A stretch of 20,039 nt of DNA from UBA1672 sp964015995 (GCA_964015995.1 CAXHFH010000036.1:1-20039); one strand, 5' to 3'; shown: positions 1 to 7,799, numbered from the stretch's first letter. Numbers and translations: made by a program. The notes: generated from the letters alone by a model not told the origin.

Positions 1-15
1 CCTCCACCTCTGGAT

Positions 16-48
16 TCGTCGGCAGCGTCAGATGTGTATAAGAGACAG
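16..48 (+). other. Synthetic Nextera read-1 adapter at the left contig end
   Basis: The stretch is the Illumina Nextera transposase read-1 adapter. Its last 19 bases (30-48) are the Tn5 mosaic end AGATGTGTATAAGAGACAG. Bases 1-15 are probably index or flow-cell primer residue. This is library DNA, not genome, and natural sequence starts at about 49. Confidence 0.98.
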
Positions 49-72
49 GGATACCCGGTAGTAAAAAGGTAA
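49..72 (+). CDS. Possible last codons of mreC (5' part missing)
   Basis: Directly after the adapter one frame reads G-Y-P-V-V-K-R followed by TAA at 70-72, nine bases before the mreD start. In most bacteria mreC lies immediately upstream of mreD, so this may be its 3' end. The piece is too short to recognise by sequence. Another frame has the tandem stops TAG TAA at 59-64, so the assignment rests only on gene order. Confidence 0.3.
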   Translation, partial: GYPVVKR

Positions 73-80
73 AAGTAATC

Positions 81-614
81 ATGCAGTCATTCACGGAATA
101 TCTGGATATTTTTGTACGTTTGTGCGCCGTTTACGTGTTCATGTTTTTGTTGTATTTGCTGAATATTATCTCTATATCCGCGCCGCTTTCGATAACGCTT
201 GATATACCGTTTATTGTCATGATTTTTTATTACTGGTCGATTTACCGTCCGACGATTATCCCGCCGTTCCTTACGTTCTTTGCCGGTATTTGTTTGGACA
301 TGCTGAGTGGTTGGCCAGTGGGCGTGAACGCCCTTATTTTGCTCGTGTTAAGGCATAATGTCACATCGCAACGCCTCTTCCTGACAGGGCAACCATTTAT
401 AGTCATTTGGCTTGGTTATATGTTCGTAAGCTGTGTTGCTCTATTTTTGCAGTGGGCCTTGTTTGGTTTGGTCCATTTGCAATGGGCGGCGATTGATCCG
501 GTTGTATTGTCTGCGATTATCGGCATTCTTTTATTTCCCATCGTTAGTCTCATTTTACATGTTTTGCATAAGATATTGCCTGAAATTCAAGGGCAATATA
601 GTGCGGTGACCTAA
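81..614 (+). CDS. mreD: Rod shape-determining protein MreD
   Basis: A 177-aa, very hydrophobic protein with about five predicted membrane segments, the usual size and character of MreD (about 160-180 aa). MreD is an inner-membrane component of the elongasome. It works with MreB, MreC, RodA and PBP2 to place peptidoglycan synthesis along the cell cylinder. The sequence is poorly conserved in this family, so the call rests on length, hydrophobicity, a typical central region (residues about 54-85, with PTIIPPFLTFFAGICLDMLS) and the following mrdA and rodA. The ATG at 81 has an AAGG-type ribosome binding site about 12 bases upstream. It ends 20 bp before mrdA, so the genes are probably co-transcribed. 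Confidence 0.9.
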   Translation: MQSFTEYLDIFVRLCAVYVFMFLLYLLNIISISAPLSITLDIPFIVMIFYYWSIYRPTIIPPFLTFFAGICLDMLSGWPVGVNALILLVLRHNVTSQRLFLTGQPFIVIWLGYMFVSCVALFLQWALFGLVHLQWAAIDPVVLSAIIGILLFPIVSLILHVLHKILPEIQGQYSAVT

Positions 615-634
615 AAAGGATTAGGGCGGATTAA

Positions 635-2554
635 ATGCACCAAGATGAATATAGCGAGAAGATATATAGCCGCCGCGCGTTCTTCGTGGGTGGTTTGCAG
701 CTGCTTGGCTTATGTATTCTTGGTGGCCGTTTGGCTTGGTTGCAGATCGCACAGGGTAAGCGTTATAAGATGCTTTCTGATAAGAACCGTATCAACATCA
801 AAATTTTGCCACCACCCAGAGGACAAGTTGTTGACCGTTTCGGCGTTCCGTTGGCGGTGAACACGCAAACATACCGCGCATTGATTATTCCGGAGCAAAG
901 CGATGATATGGAGCAGTCGTTACGTGCGCTACAAAATATTATTGATGTAGACGATCGAGATATAGAAAGAGTGCTCGAGGGCTCAAAGCGTGTCGCAAAG
1001 TTTATTCCAATCAAAATCAGAGAAGGGTTAACGTGGGGAGAGGTTGCAAAAGTTGAAGTAAACCTGCCTGACTTGCCGGGAATATTTGTGGATGTCGGGG
1101 AGGTGCGGTCCTACCCTTACCGTGATGCAACGGCGCATATTGTTGGATATGTGCGCTCTGTTTCAAAAGAGGATCTCAAAGAAGAGAATGACCCTGTCTT
1201 GCGATTACCGGGCTTTCGGATTGGGAAGACGGGCGTTGAGAAGGTCTATGATAAGGCATTAAGAGGGCGCGCGGGCGCGGCGGAAGTTGAGGTCAATGTC
1301 ATTGGCCGTGAGGTTAGGGAGCTGAAGCGTAAAAATACGGTATCTGGGCGGCGTGTGACGCTTTCGATTGATGGCGAATTACAACGCTTTACGATGGAGG
1401 CTTTATCAGAGCATAAAAGCGCATCAGCCGTAGTAATGGATGCACATACGGGCGCGATTTATGCGATGGCGTCTTATCCGGCCTTTGATCCCAATTTATT
1501 TGTAAATGGTATTTCCAGTGATAAATGGCAGGAAATCGTCGACAACCCCGGTTTACCCCAAAACAACAAGGCTATTTCAGGGCAATACCCACCCGGTTCG
1601 ACCTTTAAAATGGTGACTGCGCTTGCGGGTTTAAAGGCAGGCGTTATCTCCAAGAATACAACGGTCTATTGTCCGGGACATTATGAATATGGGAAAGATA
1701 AATTTCATTGCTGGAAAAAATGGGGGCATGGAGATGTTGATCTGGCCGCTTCATTAGAACAATCATGCGATGTTTATTTTTATAAAATGGCCACTGAGGT
1801 CGGCATTGATGCGATTGCCGAGATGGCACATACACTCGGCCTTGGGGAAAAGCTCGGGTTAGAGCTTGGTCAGGAAAAATCCGGGCTCATTCCAAATATC
1901 GCGTGGAAGAAGAAAGTCTTAGGAAAGCCTTGGTATCACGGTGAAACGATTGTTTCGAGTATCGGGCAGGGTAATGTGCTCGCAACGCCTTTACAACTTG
2001 CGGTGATGACCGCGCGCATGGTGAACGGTGGATATGCCGTGAAGCCTTGGTTGACGGGGTATCTGGGGGATCAGTTCTTGGGGCGGGAGCAATGGGATAA
2101 GCTTGATATATCAGAAGCGCATTTAAAACTGGTTTTACGCGGTATGGACAGGGTGGTGAATAATAAAAAGGGAACGGCCTACGCCTCGCGCATAGAGGGT
2201 GAGGGCTTACAGATGGGCGGAAAAACGGGTACATCACAGGTTCAAAGAATTACGGCGGAGCAAAGACGTCTGGGTATTAAAAACGAAGATTTACCGTGGG
2301 AGCAAAGGCATCATGCATTGTTTGTGGGATATGCGCCGCTCAAAAACTCACGCTATGTTTGCTCGGTTGTTGTGGAACACGGTATTGGTGGTTCGCGCGC
2401 GGCGGCACCTTTGGCAAAAATATTGTTAGAAGAAACACAGAGGCGTGATCCTGCACGTACCCAGATGCAACCGGAAATTATTGAAGGGACAGAAGCCGAT
2501 GTGTTCTGGCCGCCCAAAAAACCATTAGATAGCCAAAATCAGGAGGCGTTATAG
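635..2554 (+). CDS. mrdA: Penicillin-binding protein 2, peptidoglycan transpeptidase of the elongasome
   Basis: A 639-aa class B penicillin-binding protein, which cross-links peptidoglycan in the periplasm during cell elongation. Residues about 14-36 form the single N-terminal membrane anchor. The dimerisation/pedestal region follows, with the RGQVVDRFGVPLA motif near residues 62-74. The transpeptidase domain has the three expected active-site motifs: S322-T-F-K325 (acyl-serine), S377-C-D379 and K530-T-G-T533. Length matches the PBP2 family (about 600-660 aa). It lies between mreD and rodA, and rodA starts 2 bp after its stop, so RodA (polymerase) and PBP2 (cross-linker) are made together. 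The start at 635 has a purine-rich AGGATTAGGGCGG upstream. The C-terminal tail after residue about 610 is variable in the family. Confidence 0.97.
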   Translation: MHQDEYSEKIYSRRAFFVGGLQLLGLCILGGRLAWLQIAQGKRYKMLSDKNRINIKILPPPRGQVVDRFGVPLAVNTQTYRALIIPEQSDDMEQSLRALQNIIDVDDRDIERVLEGSKRVAKFIPIKIREGLTWGEVAKVEVNLPDLPGIFVDVGEVRSYPYRDATAHIVGYVRSVSKEDLKEENDPVLRLPGFRIGKTGVEKVYDKALRGRAGAAEVEVNVIGREVRELKRKNTVSGRRVTLSIDGELQRFTMEALSEHKSASAVVMDAHTGAIYAMASYPAFDPNLFVNGISSDKWQEIVDNPGLPQNNKAISGQYPPGSTFKMVTALAGLKAGVISKNTTVYCPGHYEYGKDKFHCWKKWGHGDVDLAASLEQSCDVYFYKMATEVGIDAIAEMAHTLGLGEKLGLELGQEKSGLIPNIAWKKKVLGKPWYHGETIVSSIGQGNVLATPLQLAVMTARMVNGGYAVKPWLTGYLGDQFLGREQWDKLDISEAHLKLVLRGMDRVVNNKKGTAYASRIEGEGLQMGGKTGTSQVQRITAEQRRLGIKNEDLPWEQRHHALFVGYAPLKNSRYVCSVVVEHGIGGSRAAAPLAKILLEETQRRDPARTQMQPEIIEGTEADVFWPPKKPLDSQNQEAL

Positions 2555-2556
2555 TC

Positions 2557-3684
2557 ATGGTTTATTCTATGTTCATAGAGAGTGACCTAAGCTTTGCGCA
2601 AAAGCTCGCCAAGTTAAATTGGTGGTTGATCATTCTGATTACACTTGTGGCAACGATCGGGGTTGCGTCTTTATATTCTGCTGCGGGTGGTAATTTTGAC
2701 CCTTGGGCATCGCGTCAATTAATGCGCTTTGGCGTGGGCATGGTTGGCATGGTTATTGTTGCCTTGATTGATATAAAATGGTGGTATCGTCTGACGTGGC
2801 CGATTTATTTCATCGGGCTTATGTTGCTTGTTTTTGTTGAGATTAAAGGACAAGTCGGTATGGGCGCGCAACGCTGGATTAACTTGGGTTTTATGCAATT
2901 ACAGCCATCGGAATTAATGAAAGTTGCGGTGGTTATGGCGTTGGCGCGGCACTTTCACGGCTCTGGCCCTGAGCAAGCACGGCGTCTCTCCTTTTTGATT
3001 GTTCCTGTACTTATTATCATCGCGCCTGTTGCCCTTGTGCTGCTTCAGCCGGATTTGGGAACTTCATTGATGATTGTTATGGCGGGTGCGGCCATGGTTT
3101 TTATTGCGGGCGCGCCGGTATGGTTGTTCGTCAGCGCGATTGTTCTGGCGGGGATCAGTGTGCCCATTATTTGGCAGTTCTTACATGATTACCAAAAGGC
3201 ACGTGTGATGACCTTTTTAAACCCCGAGTCTGATCCGCTGGGCGCAGGATATCACATCACGCAATCGAAAATTGCCATTGGATCTGGCGGTGTAGAGGGG
3301 AAGGGCTTTTTGCAAGGGACGCAAAGTCACTTAAATTTCCTGCCTGAAAAACAAACGGACTTCATTTTTACGTTATGGGTGGAAGAGTGGGGGCTTTTAG
3401 GTGGTGCGTTCTTACTTAGCCTGTTTTTGTTTATTTTTATTACGGGGTTAAATACCTCAATGAAATGCAGGCATAATTTTGGGCGTTATTTGGCGCTGGG
3501 CGTTAGTGTCAACTTTTCGCTCTATGTGTTTATTAACATATCAATGGTGATGGGGCTTATCCCCGTTGTGGGCGCGCCATTGCCGTTGGTGTCATACGGC
3601 GGAACATCCATGCTCGCCGCACTCATCGGGTTTGGGTTAATGATGTCGTGTGGGATTTACAGACATAGTAAGATCACGCGTTAA
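2557..3684 (+). CDS. rodA: Peptidoglycan glycosyltransferase RodA (SEDS family)
   Basis: A 375-aa polytopic membrane protein of the FtsW/RodA/SpoVE (SEDS) family with about ten predicted membrane spans. RodA polymerises lipid II into glycan strands and is the partner of PBP2. Recognisable family motifs are QPSELMKVAVVMALARHF (about residues 116-133), a DLGTSLMI segment, EKQTDFIFTLWVEEWGLLGG and the C-terminal PVVGAPLPLVSYGGTSML stretch. AGGAGG at 2541-2546, inside the end of mrdA, serves the ATG at 2557, which suggests coupled translation. Its TAA stop overlaps the TAA of the convergent glutaredoxin gene in the shared tetranucleotide TTAA (3681-3684), so there is no room for a terminator between the two operons. 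Confidence 0.97.
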   Translation: MVYSMFIESDLSFAQKLAKLNWWLIILITLVATIGVASLYSAAGGNFDPWASRQLMRFGVGMVGMVIVALIDIKWWYRLTWPIYFIGLMLLVFVEIKGQVGMGAQRWINLGFMQLQPSELMKVAVVMALARHFHGSGPEQARRLSFLIVPVLIIIAPVALVLLQPDLGTSLMIVMAGAAMVFIAGAPVWLFVSAIVLAGISVPIIWQFLHDYQKARVMTFLNPESDPLGAGYHITQSKIAIGSGGVEGKGFLQGTQSHLNFLPEKQTDFIFTLWVEEWGLLGGAFLLSLFLFIFITGLNTSMKCRHNFGRYLALGVSVNFSLYVFINISMVMGLIPVVGAPLPLVSYGGTSMLAALIGFGLMMSCGIYRHSKITR

Positions 3685-4013
3685 GCCGCAATCTGAATAC
3701 CTTTATCTTGTAAAAGCTTTTGCAATTCACCTGCCTCGTACATCTCACGTACGATGTCACATCCACCAACAAATTCACCTTTAACGTATAGTTGCGGGAT
3801 GGTTGGCCATTTTGTGAATTCTTTCACGCCTTGGCGGATGTCATTATCCTCAAGCACATTGATATCACGAAACGTAACACCCAGTTGTGAGAGAACCTGA
3901 ACAACAAGTGATGAAAACCCGCATTGCGGATAAACGGCAGTGCCTTTCATAAATAATACGATATCGTTCTCATCTAATTCTTTTTGAATGCGTGTAAATA
4001 CTACGTTTTCCAT
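3681..4013 (-). CDS. grxD: Monothiol glutaredoxin, Grx4/GrxD family
   Basis: A 110-aa protein with the monothiol active site C31-G-F-S34, the WPTIPQLYV segment containing the cis-proline and the downstream GGCDIV glutathione-binding motif. CGFS glutaredoxins bind a [2Fe-2S] cluster with glutathione, deliver clusters to target proteins and form complexes with BolA-type proteins. The bolA gene directly upstream (17 bp gap) fits this partnership. It is the last gene of the leftward operon DUF1476-bolA-grxD. The start has an AAGGAAT ribosome binding site. Length equals the bacterial family norm (about 110-115 aa). Confidence 0.96.
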   Translation of the reverse strand: MENVVFTRIQKELDENDIVLFMKGTAVYPQCGFSSLVVQVLSQLGVTFRDINVLEDNDIRQGVKEFTKWPTIPQLYVKGEFVGGCDIVREMYEAGELQKLLQDKGIQIAA

Positions 4014-4030
4014 TTTTAAATTCCTTATTT

Positions 4031-4264
4031 TTATTCCGGTACGGATGTTTGCAATGCCAGAGCATGTAATTCATTTCCGACCTTATTTTCAAGAGCATCA
4101 TAGACCATTCTATGTTGCTCTACGCGTGACTTTCCTGCAAAGCTGGGGGAGGCGACGTAAGCCGCGTAATGATCACCATCTCCGCGCAAATCTTCAATAC
4201 GAACGGTTGCATCAGGAATTCCTTCCATAATCATTTGTTCAATCGTAGCAGCATCCATGGGCAT
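4031..4264 (-). CDS. BolA family protein
   Basis: A 77-aa protein of the BolA/IbaG type. It shows the class-II-KH-like core with the GKSRVEQHRMVYDAL segment. The conserved histidine in HRMVY is the residue that, in studied BolA-glutaredoxin complexes, helps ligate the [2Fe-2S] cluster. It lies between DUF1476 (22 bp gap) and the monothiol glutaredoxin (17 bp gap), so a role in iron-sulfur trafficking or iron sensing with that glutaredoxin is likely. The ATG at 4264 has AGGAG eight bases upstream and is preferred over the in-frame ATG two codons later. Confidence 0.94.
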   Translation of the reverse strand: MPMDAATIEQMIMEGIPDATVRIEDLRGDGDHYAAYVASPSFAGKSRVEQHRMVYDALENKVGNELHALALQTSVPE

Positions 4265-4286
4265 ATTGTGATTCTCCTAACTTCTT

Positions 4287-4607
4287 TTACTCACTACTAA
4301 TCTGTTTTTTGGCTTCTTCAAGACATTTCTGTAGCTCGGCATCCATAACATGATCAGAAATTTCTAAACCTTTTTCGTCAAAGTCTTTTCTGACTTTACG
4401 CAAGATATCGTCAAAACCAGGCTCTTCCAAATTAGCGGAAACAACGTCACCGGCATAGGTGTTGGCATCTGCACCACTGAGGCCCAGTTTTTCTGCAGCC
4501 CACAGGCCATATAGCTTTGACAGGCGTGCCTCGACAGCGAAATCAAGCTTTTCATCATAGGCAAATTTGCTTTCAAATGCATTTTCGCGATCATCAAATG
4601 TCGTCAT
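4287..4607 (-). CDS. DUF1476 protein, zeta-type inhibitor subunit of F1-ATPase
   Basis: A 106-aa protein starting MTTFDDRENAFESKFAYDE and continuing with the conserved KLYGLWAAEKLGLSG core, both diagnostic of DUF1476. The Paracoccus denitrificans member is the zeta subunit of the F1FO-ATP synthase, whose N-terminal segment inhibits ATP hydrolysis. The N-terminal inhibitory stretch is intact here. The family is almost confined to Alphaproteobacteria, which is the best taxonomic marker in the window. It is the first gene of the leftward operon with bolA and grxD, and its ATG has a strong AAAGGAG ribosome binding site. It is divergent from purC, as often seen in this class. The function is transferred by family. 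Confidence 0.92.
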   Translation of the reverse strand: MTTFDDRENAFESKFAYDEKLDFAVEARLSKLYGLWAAEKLGLSGADANTYAGDVVSANLEEPGFDDILRKVRKDFDEKGLEISDHVMDAELQKCLEEAKKQISSE

Positions 4608-4651
4608 AGTCGTCTCCTTTAGAACTCAGGGCTTTGCAAAAAATATACGTT

Positions 4652-4669
4652 AAATGATTTCTATCATTT
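4652..4669. promoter_or_regulatory. Perfect 7-bp inverted repeat between DUF1476 and purC
   Basis: AAATGAT-TTCT-ATCATTT is an 18-bp dyad between two divergent genes. Its right edge touches the proposed purC -35 element (4668-4673). It could be an operator for one or both directions. The arms are AT-rich, so chance is possible, and I do not recognise the binding protein. Confidence 0.45.
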
Positions 4670-4696
4670 GAATCTGTTTAAATCCATTGTTATATG
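4668..4696 (+). promoter_or_regulatory. Putative sigma70-type promoter of purC
   Basis: TTGAAT (4668-4673) and TATATG (4691-4696) are separated by 17 bp. The predicted transcription start is near 4703, and the purC ribosome binding site AAGGA is at 4713-4717. The elements match the consensus at four and five of six positions. Confidence 0.5.
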
Positions 4697-4725
4697 GTGG
4701 GTAATTAAAATTTAAGGATAGTTTT

Positions 4726-5574
4726 ATGGCTAAACGCACAAAGATATATGAAGGCAAAGCAAAAATTCTTTACGAAGGCTCGGAACCGGGAACCGTAATT
4801 CAACATTTTAAGGATGACGCAACGGCATTTAACGGCGAAAAGCATGCCGTTATTGATGGTAAGGGCGCGATGAATAATCGCATTTCTTCACATTTGATGA
4901 CCAAGCTTGAGGCTATCGGTATTCCAACGCATTTTATTCGTATGCTCAATATGCGCGAACAGCTGGTCAATAGTGTTGATATCATCCCCATTGAACTTGT
5001 CGTGCGCAATATCGCTGCGGGCTCATTATGTAAGCGTCTGGGGTTGAAGGAAGGTGAAATCCTGCCGAAGCCATTGATCGAGTCTTACTATAAGAAAGAT
5101 GAGCTTGGCGATCCGCTAATCGGAGAAGATCACATTGTCACCTTTGGGTGGGCTGACCCTTATGAACTTGAGGAAATGGTTGCCATGGCTTGGCGTGTGA
5201 ATGACTATCTGAACGGCATGTTCTCTGGCATTGGTTTAAAGCTTGTAGATTTCAAATTGGAATTTGGCCGCATTTGGGGACAGCATGGGGAGCTTTATAT
5301 TGTTCTTGCCGATGAAATATCACCGGATAACTGCCGTCTTTGGGACGCAGAAACCGGTGAGAAAATGGACAAAGACCGTTTTCGTCAGGATTTGGGCGAC
5401 CTCGTTGAGGGATACCAATATGTTGCGAACAAGCTTGGCTTAATTCCTGATGATATTATGCGTGGCGATGGCATTAACGAACAAATGTTGGAAGAGCTTG
5501 ATCAGATCGAAAATGGACTGGCAGAGCGCCGACGTTTGCGTGACGTGAAGGCCGCAAAACCGCGTAAAATGTAA
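4726..5574 (+). CDS. purC: Phosphoribosylaminoimidazole-succinocarboxamide synthase (SAICAR synthetase)
   Basis: A 282-aa cytoplasmic enzyme of purine biosynthesis that joins CAIR and aspartate with ATP to make SAICAR. Family marks are the N-terminal KRTKIYEGKAKILYEG segment (ATP-binding loop), the VRNIAAGSLCKRLG motif in the middle, LKLVDFKLEFGR and DEISPDNCRLWD. It is about 25-40 residues longer than the usual 240-255 aa; the extra part is a charged tail (NGLAERRRLRDVKAAKPRKM). It stands alone, without purS, purQ or purL next to it, although these follow purC in many Alphaproteobacteria. It ends 5 bp from the stop of the convergent response-regulator gene. Confidence 0.97.
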   Translation: MAKRTKIYEGKAKILYEGSEPGTVIQHFKDDATAFNGEKHAVIDGKGAMNNRISSHLMTKLEAIGIPTHFIRMLNMREQLVNSVDIIPIELVVRNIAAGSLCKRLGLKEGEILPKPLIESYYKKDELGDPLIGEDHIVTFGWADPYELEEMVAMAWRVNDYLNGMFSGIGLKLVDFKLEFGRIWGQHGELYIVLADEISPDNCRLWDAETGEKMDKDRFRQDLGDLVEGYQYVANKLGLIPDDIMRGDGINEQMLEELDQIENGLAERRRLRDVKAAKPRKM

Positions 5575-5579
5575 ATATT

Positions 5580-5960
5580 TTAGCGCTTAACCTTTAGCCC
5601 GATATCAGACAGGGTTTTAATGAGTATCTCTGGCATCACAGGCTTGGGGATACTCGCGGTTGCGCCTACGGTTTCGGCTAATTTCAAACAGCTGGTATGT
5701 CCCGCCATGCCTTCGGATGAGATTGCAATGATTTTTGTTGATGGCGCATGCTCCACAAGTGCGGCGATCAGCTCAATCCCTTCCATGCCGGGCATCATAA
5801 TGTCTGTGATGATGACGTCATATTGATCATTCTGCGCTTGGTTAAGCGCTTTTTCCCCACTATCCACGGCGGTAACAACGAATCCCTGCCGTTGCATCGT
5901 CATTTCGATAAATGTGCGTGTGATAGCATCGTCTTCTGCGATAAGTGCTGTTTGTGGCAT
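5580..5960 (-). CDS. Single-domain response regulator (CheY-like receiver)
   Basis: The start at 5960 gives a 126-aa protein (MPQTALIAEDDAITRTFI...) that begins exactly at the first beta strand of a receiver domain. The open frame continues 26 codons upstream, but those residues look unlike a receiver. All catalytic positions are present: the acidic cluster E9-D10-D11, phospho-acceptor D53 (in ITDIMMPGMEG), the serine pair of IAISSEG and the lysine of IPKPV. There is no output domain, so it probably signals by protein-protein contact like CheY or DivK. No partner kinase is in the window. It is the last gene of the leftward pyrE-nadK operon. The ribosome binding site is weak (GAG nine bases before the ATG). 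Confidence 0.85.
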   Translation of the reverse strand: MPQTALIAEDDAITRTFIEMTMQRQGFVVTAVDSGEKALNQAQNDQYDVIITDIMMPGMEGIELIAALVEHAPSTKIIAISSEGMAGHTSCLKLAETVGATASIPKPVMPEILIKTLSDIGLKVKR

Positions 5961-6055
5961 TGTGATTACTCTGGTAATTTTGCAACCATGAGTATAGCAA
6001 ATTTTTAGCAAAACAGCTTCACGTTTATTTGTGTGCATTCAATGGTATGTGCAGC

Positions 6056-6814
6056 TTAGGGCGCGAATTGCTCTTGGTATATACGCTCTTCCAGATGGTT
6101 TTCCGGATCAAACAGCAACGTGGCTGAAACATCGCGCGCCTCGACAATATTAACTTCTGCAATATCGCGAATCTCCGTTGCATCGGCGGATGCACTGACG
6201 GGGCGTTCTTTCGGGCGGATAATCTCAAAACGCACAGACGCTGTGTTGGGTAAGAGTGCGCCCGGCCATCTGCGGGGTCTAAACGCACTGATCGGCGTCA
6301 GGGGCAGAACATTCGCCCCCAAAGGCACGATAGGGCCATCAGCGGATGAATTGTAGGCCGTGCTGCCGACAGGTGTTGAAAGCATGATGCCATCGCACAC
6401 AAGCAGGGGCATACGCACCTCATCATTCACCGAAACCATAATTTTGGCGGAGCTGTGGGTTTCACGCAGAAGGGAAACTTCGTTATAGGCCAGTGCGCTA
6501 TGCTCTTTACCTTGAACGTCTATAACGTCCATACGTAATGGGTGAATTTCATATTCTTTGGCACGTGCTATGCGCTCTGGTAAATCCGCGCTTTTATACT
6601 CATTGAGCAAAAAGCCAAGCGTCCCAAGATTAAGCCCGTAAATGGGCAACGAGCATGAGGTGAACTCATGCAAGGCACGCAACATCGCGCCATCGCCGCC
6701 TAACACCACAATAACCTCGGCATTGCCCAGATCATGTTGCTCGTATTTTTCTGTTAACTCACGGTATGCTGCTTGCGGGCGCGGATTTTCTGATGCGTGA
6801 AAGTGGATTTTCAT
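6056..6814 (-). CDS. nadK: NAD kinase
   Basis: A 252-aa enzyme that phosphorylates NAD with ATP to give NADP. The signature G39-G-D-G42 (in VLGGDGAMLRA) is followed by GLNLGTLGFLLNE and by the conserved YNEV and CDGIMLSTPVGSTAYNSSADGP region, which form the NAD site of the ATP-NAD kinase fold. The length is typical of alphaproteobacterial members. It lies 11 bp downstream of the HTH-orotate phosphoribosyltransferase gene and is probably co-transcribed, so pyrimidine and NADP supply share a transcript here. Confidence 0.95.
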   Translation of the reverse strand: MKIHFHASENPRPQAAYRELTEKYEQHDLGNAEVIVVLGGDGAMLRALHEFTSCSLPIYGLNLGTLGFLLNEYKSADLPERIARAKEYEIHPLRMDVIDVQGKEHSALAYNEVSLLRETHSSAKIMVSVNDEVRMPLLVCDGIMLSTPVGSTAYNSSADGPIVPLGANVLPLTPISAFRPRRWPGALLPNTASVRFEIIRPKERPVSASADATEIRDIAEVNIVEARDVSATLLFDPENHLEERIYQEQFAP

Positions 6815-6825
6815 TATATGTCCGT

Positions 6826-7752
6826 TTAATCGTTTTTATCTTGCCACTGTATAGGATTATTTAAAAACGCCTCAACAGATTCTAATGTTTCTTTGTCGAA
6901 ATAATCATTTTCTTTGGCAACATCCAGAACACTCCACCATGTGGTAAGCGCATGTAATGTGATGCCAAGGTCTTTCATATTTTGTTTACTCGCCTCGAAA
7001 ATTCCATAATGGAAAACTACGAAGGCGTGTTCAACTTTTGCGCCGGCTTCGCGCAGGGCATTGATAAATATCTTTTTACTGCCGCCATCGGTTTGAAGAT
7101 CTTCAATCAAAATCACATTGGGCTTTTTCTTATCCTTATTCTTTTCGGGCATGAATCCTTCAATTTGTGCCATGCGGCCATAGCCTTTGGGCTCTTTACG
7201 GACATAAATCATGGGTTTATTCAAGCGATCAGATATATATGCACCGTATGGAATCCCTGCCGTTTCGCCGCCTGCGAGCAAGTCCATATTATCTAAGCCC
7301 ACATCAGAGGTTAGTAATTTTGCAGCATCATTCATAAGGGCGTTACGCTCTTGAACGAATGAAATTAAACGGCGGCAATCAATATAAACGGGGCTTTTCT
7401 TACCTGACTTCAGGGTGAATGGCTCTTTCGCGTTAAACAAAACCGATTCGGTTTCAATTAATGCTTTTGCTGCGCGCTCTGCGATTTCTTTTTTCTCATC
7501 TGCACCAAGACTTTTTTGTGGCGCATCCCCAATAAGGCTGATGAAATCAGTCATGGTTGCATCGGTTACGGACAGAACCTTGGCCAAGCTTTCTGTTGAT
7601 GGCCAGCGCGGCTTACCCTCTGGGCTAATGCGTTTGCTTTTGTTGAAAGATGTCGGGTCTAGTCCGGCTTGTTTTGCAAGGCCGGAAGGGGAGTAACCTT
7701 TGGCAGATGCAAGGCTGTCTAATCCCTGCCAAATTTGTGCGTGTGTAAACAT
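6826..7752 (-). CDS. Orotate phosphoribosyltransferase with N-terminal repressor-type HTH domain
   Basis: A two-domain protein of 308 aa if started at 7752. This ATG has AGG nine bases upstream and gives MFTHAQIW, the usual start of this HTH type; an upstream in-frame ATG at 7818 would add 22 unlike residues. Residues about 2-75 are a helix-turn-helix domain like that of S24-family (CI/LexA-like) repressors: SPSGLAKQAGLDPTSFNKSK, then RWPSTESLAKVL. Residues about 85-308 are a full orotate phosphoribosyltransferase: FTLKSGKKSPVYIDCR, VRKEPKGYGRMAQIEG (alphaproteobacterial form of the catalytic loop) and the PRPP loop E217-D-L-Q-T-D-G-G-S. The enzyme makes OMP from orotate and PRPP. It may be a normal PyrE that also binds DNA, or a regulator using the enzyme fold as sensor, as in Bacillus subtilis PurR. 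It is the first gene before nadK, and two dyads lie at its start. Confidence 0.88.
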   Translation of the reverse strand: MFTHAQIWQGLDSLASAKGYSPSGLAKQAGLDPTSFNKSKRISPEGKPRWPSTESLAKVLSVTDATMTDFISLIGDAPQKSLGADEKKEIAERAAKALIETESVLFNAKEPFTLKSGKKSPVYIDCRRLISFVQERNALMNDAAKLLTSDVGLDNMDLLAGGETAGIPYGAYISDRLNKPMIYVRKEPKGYGRMAQIEGFMPEKNKDKKKPNVILIEDLQTDGGSKKIFINALREAGAKVEHAFVVFHYGIFEASKQNMKDLGITLHALTTWWSVLDVAKENDYFDKETLESVEAFLNNPIQWQDKND

Positions 7753-7757
7753 AAGTG

Positions 7758-7773
7758 ATGACCTGTCTGTCAT
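7758..7773. promoter_or_regulatory. Inverted repeat just upstream of the HTH-PyrE start
   Basis: ATGAC-CTGTCT-GTCAT has perfect 5-bp arms and lies between the preferred start codon (7752) and the upstream region. It could be an operator for autoregulation by the HTH domain. The arms are short, so chance cannot be excluded. Confidence 0.35.
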
Positions 7774-7783
7774 GATTAAAAAA

Positions 7784-7799
7784 ACTGACTTAGGACAGT
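7784..7799. promoter_or_regulatory. Second imperfect dyad upstream of HTH-PyrE
   Basis: ACTGACTTAGGACAGT has 4-bp outer arms (ACTG/CAGT) and a further C-G pair inside. Its centre is 26 bp from that of the dyad at 7758-7773. Together they could form a pair of operator sites between the divergent HTH-PyrE and phage genes. Confidence 0.3.

Noticed and set aside
1887..2237. 116-codon minus-strand open frame inside mrdA
   Set aside because: The overlapping PBP2 is certain and has all its motifs there; the antisense product is compositionally odd and resembles no protein.
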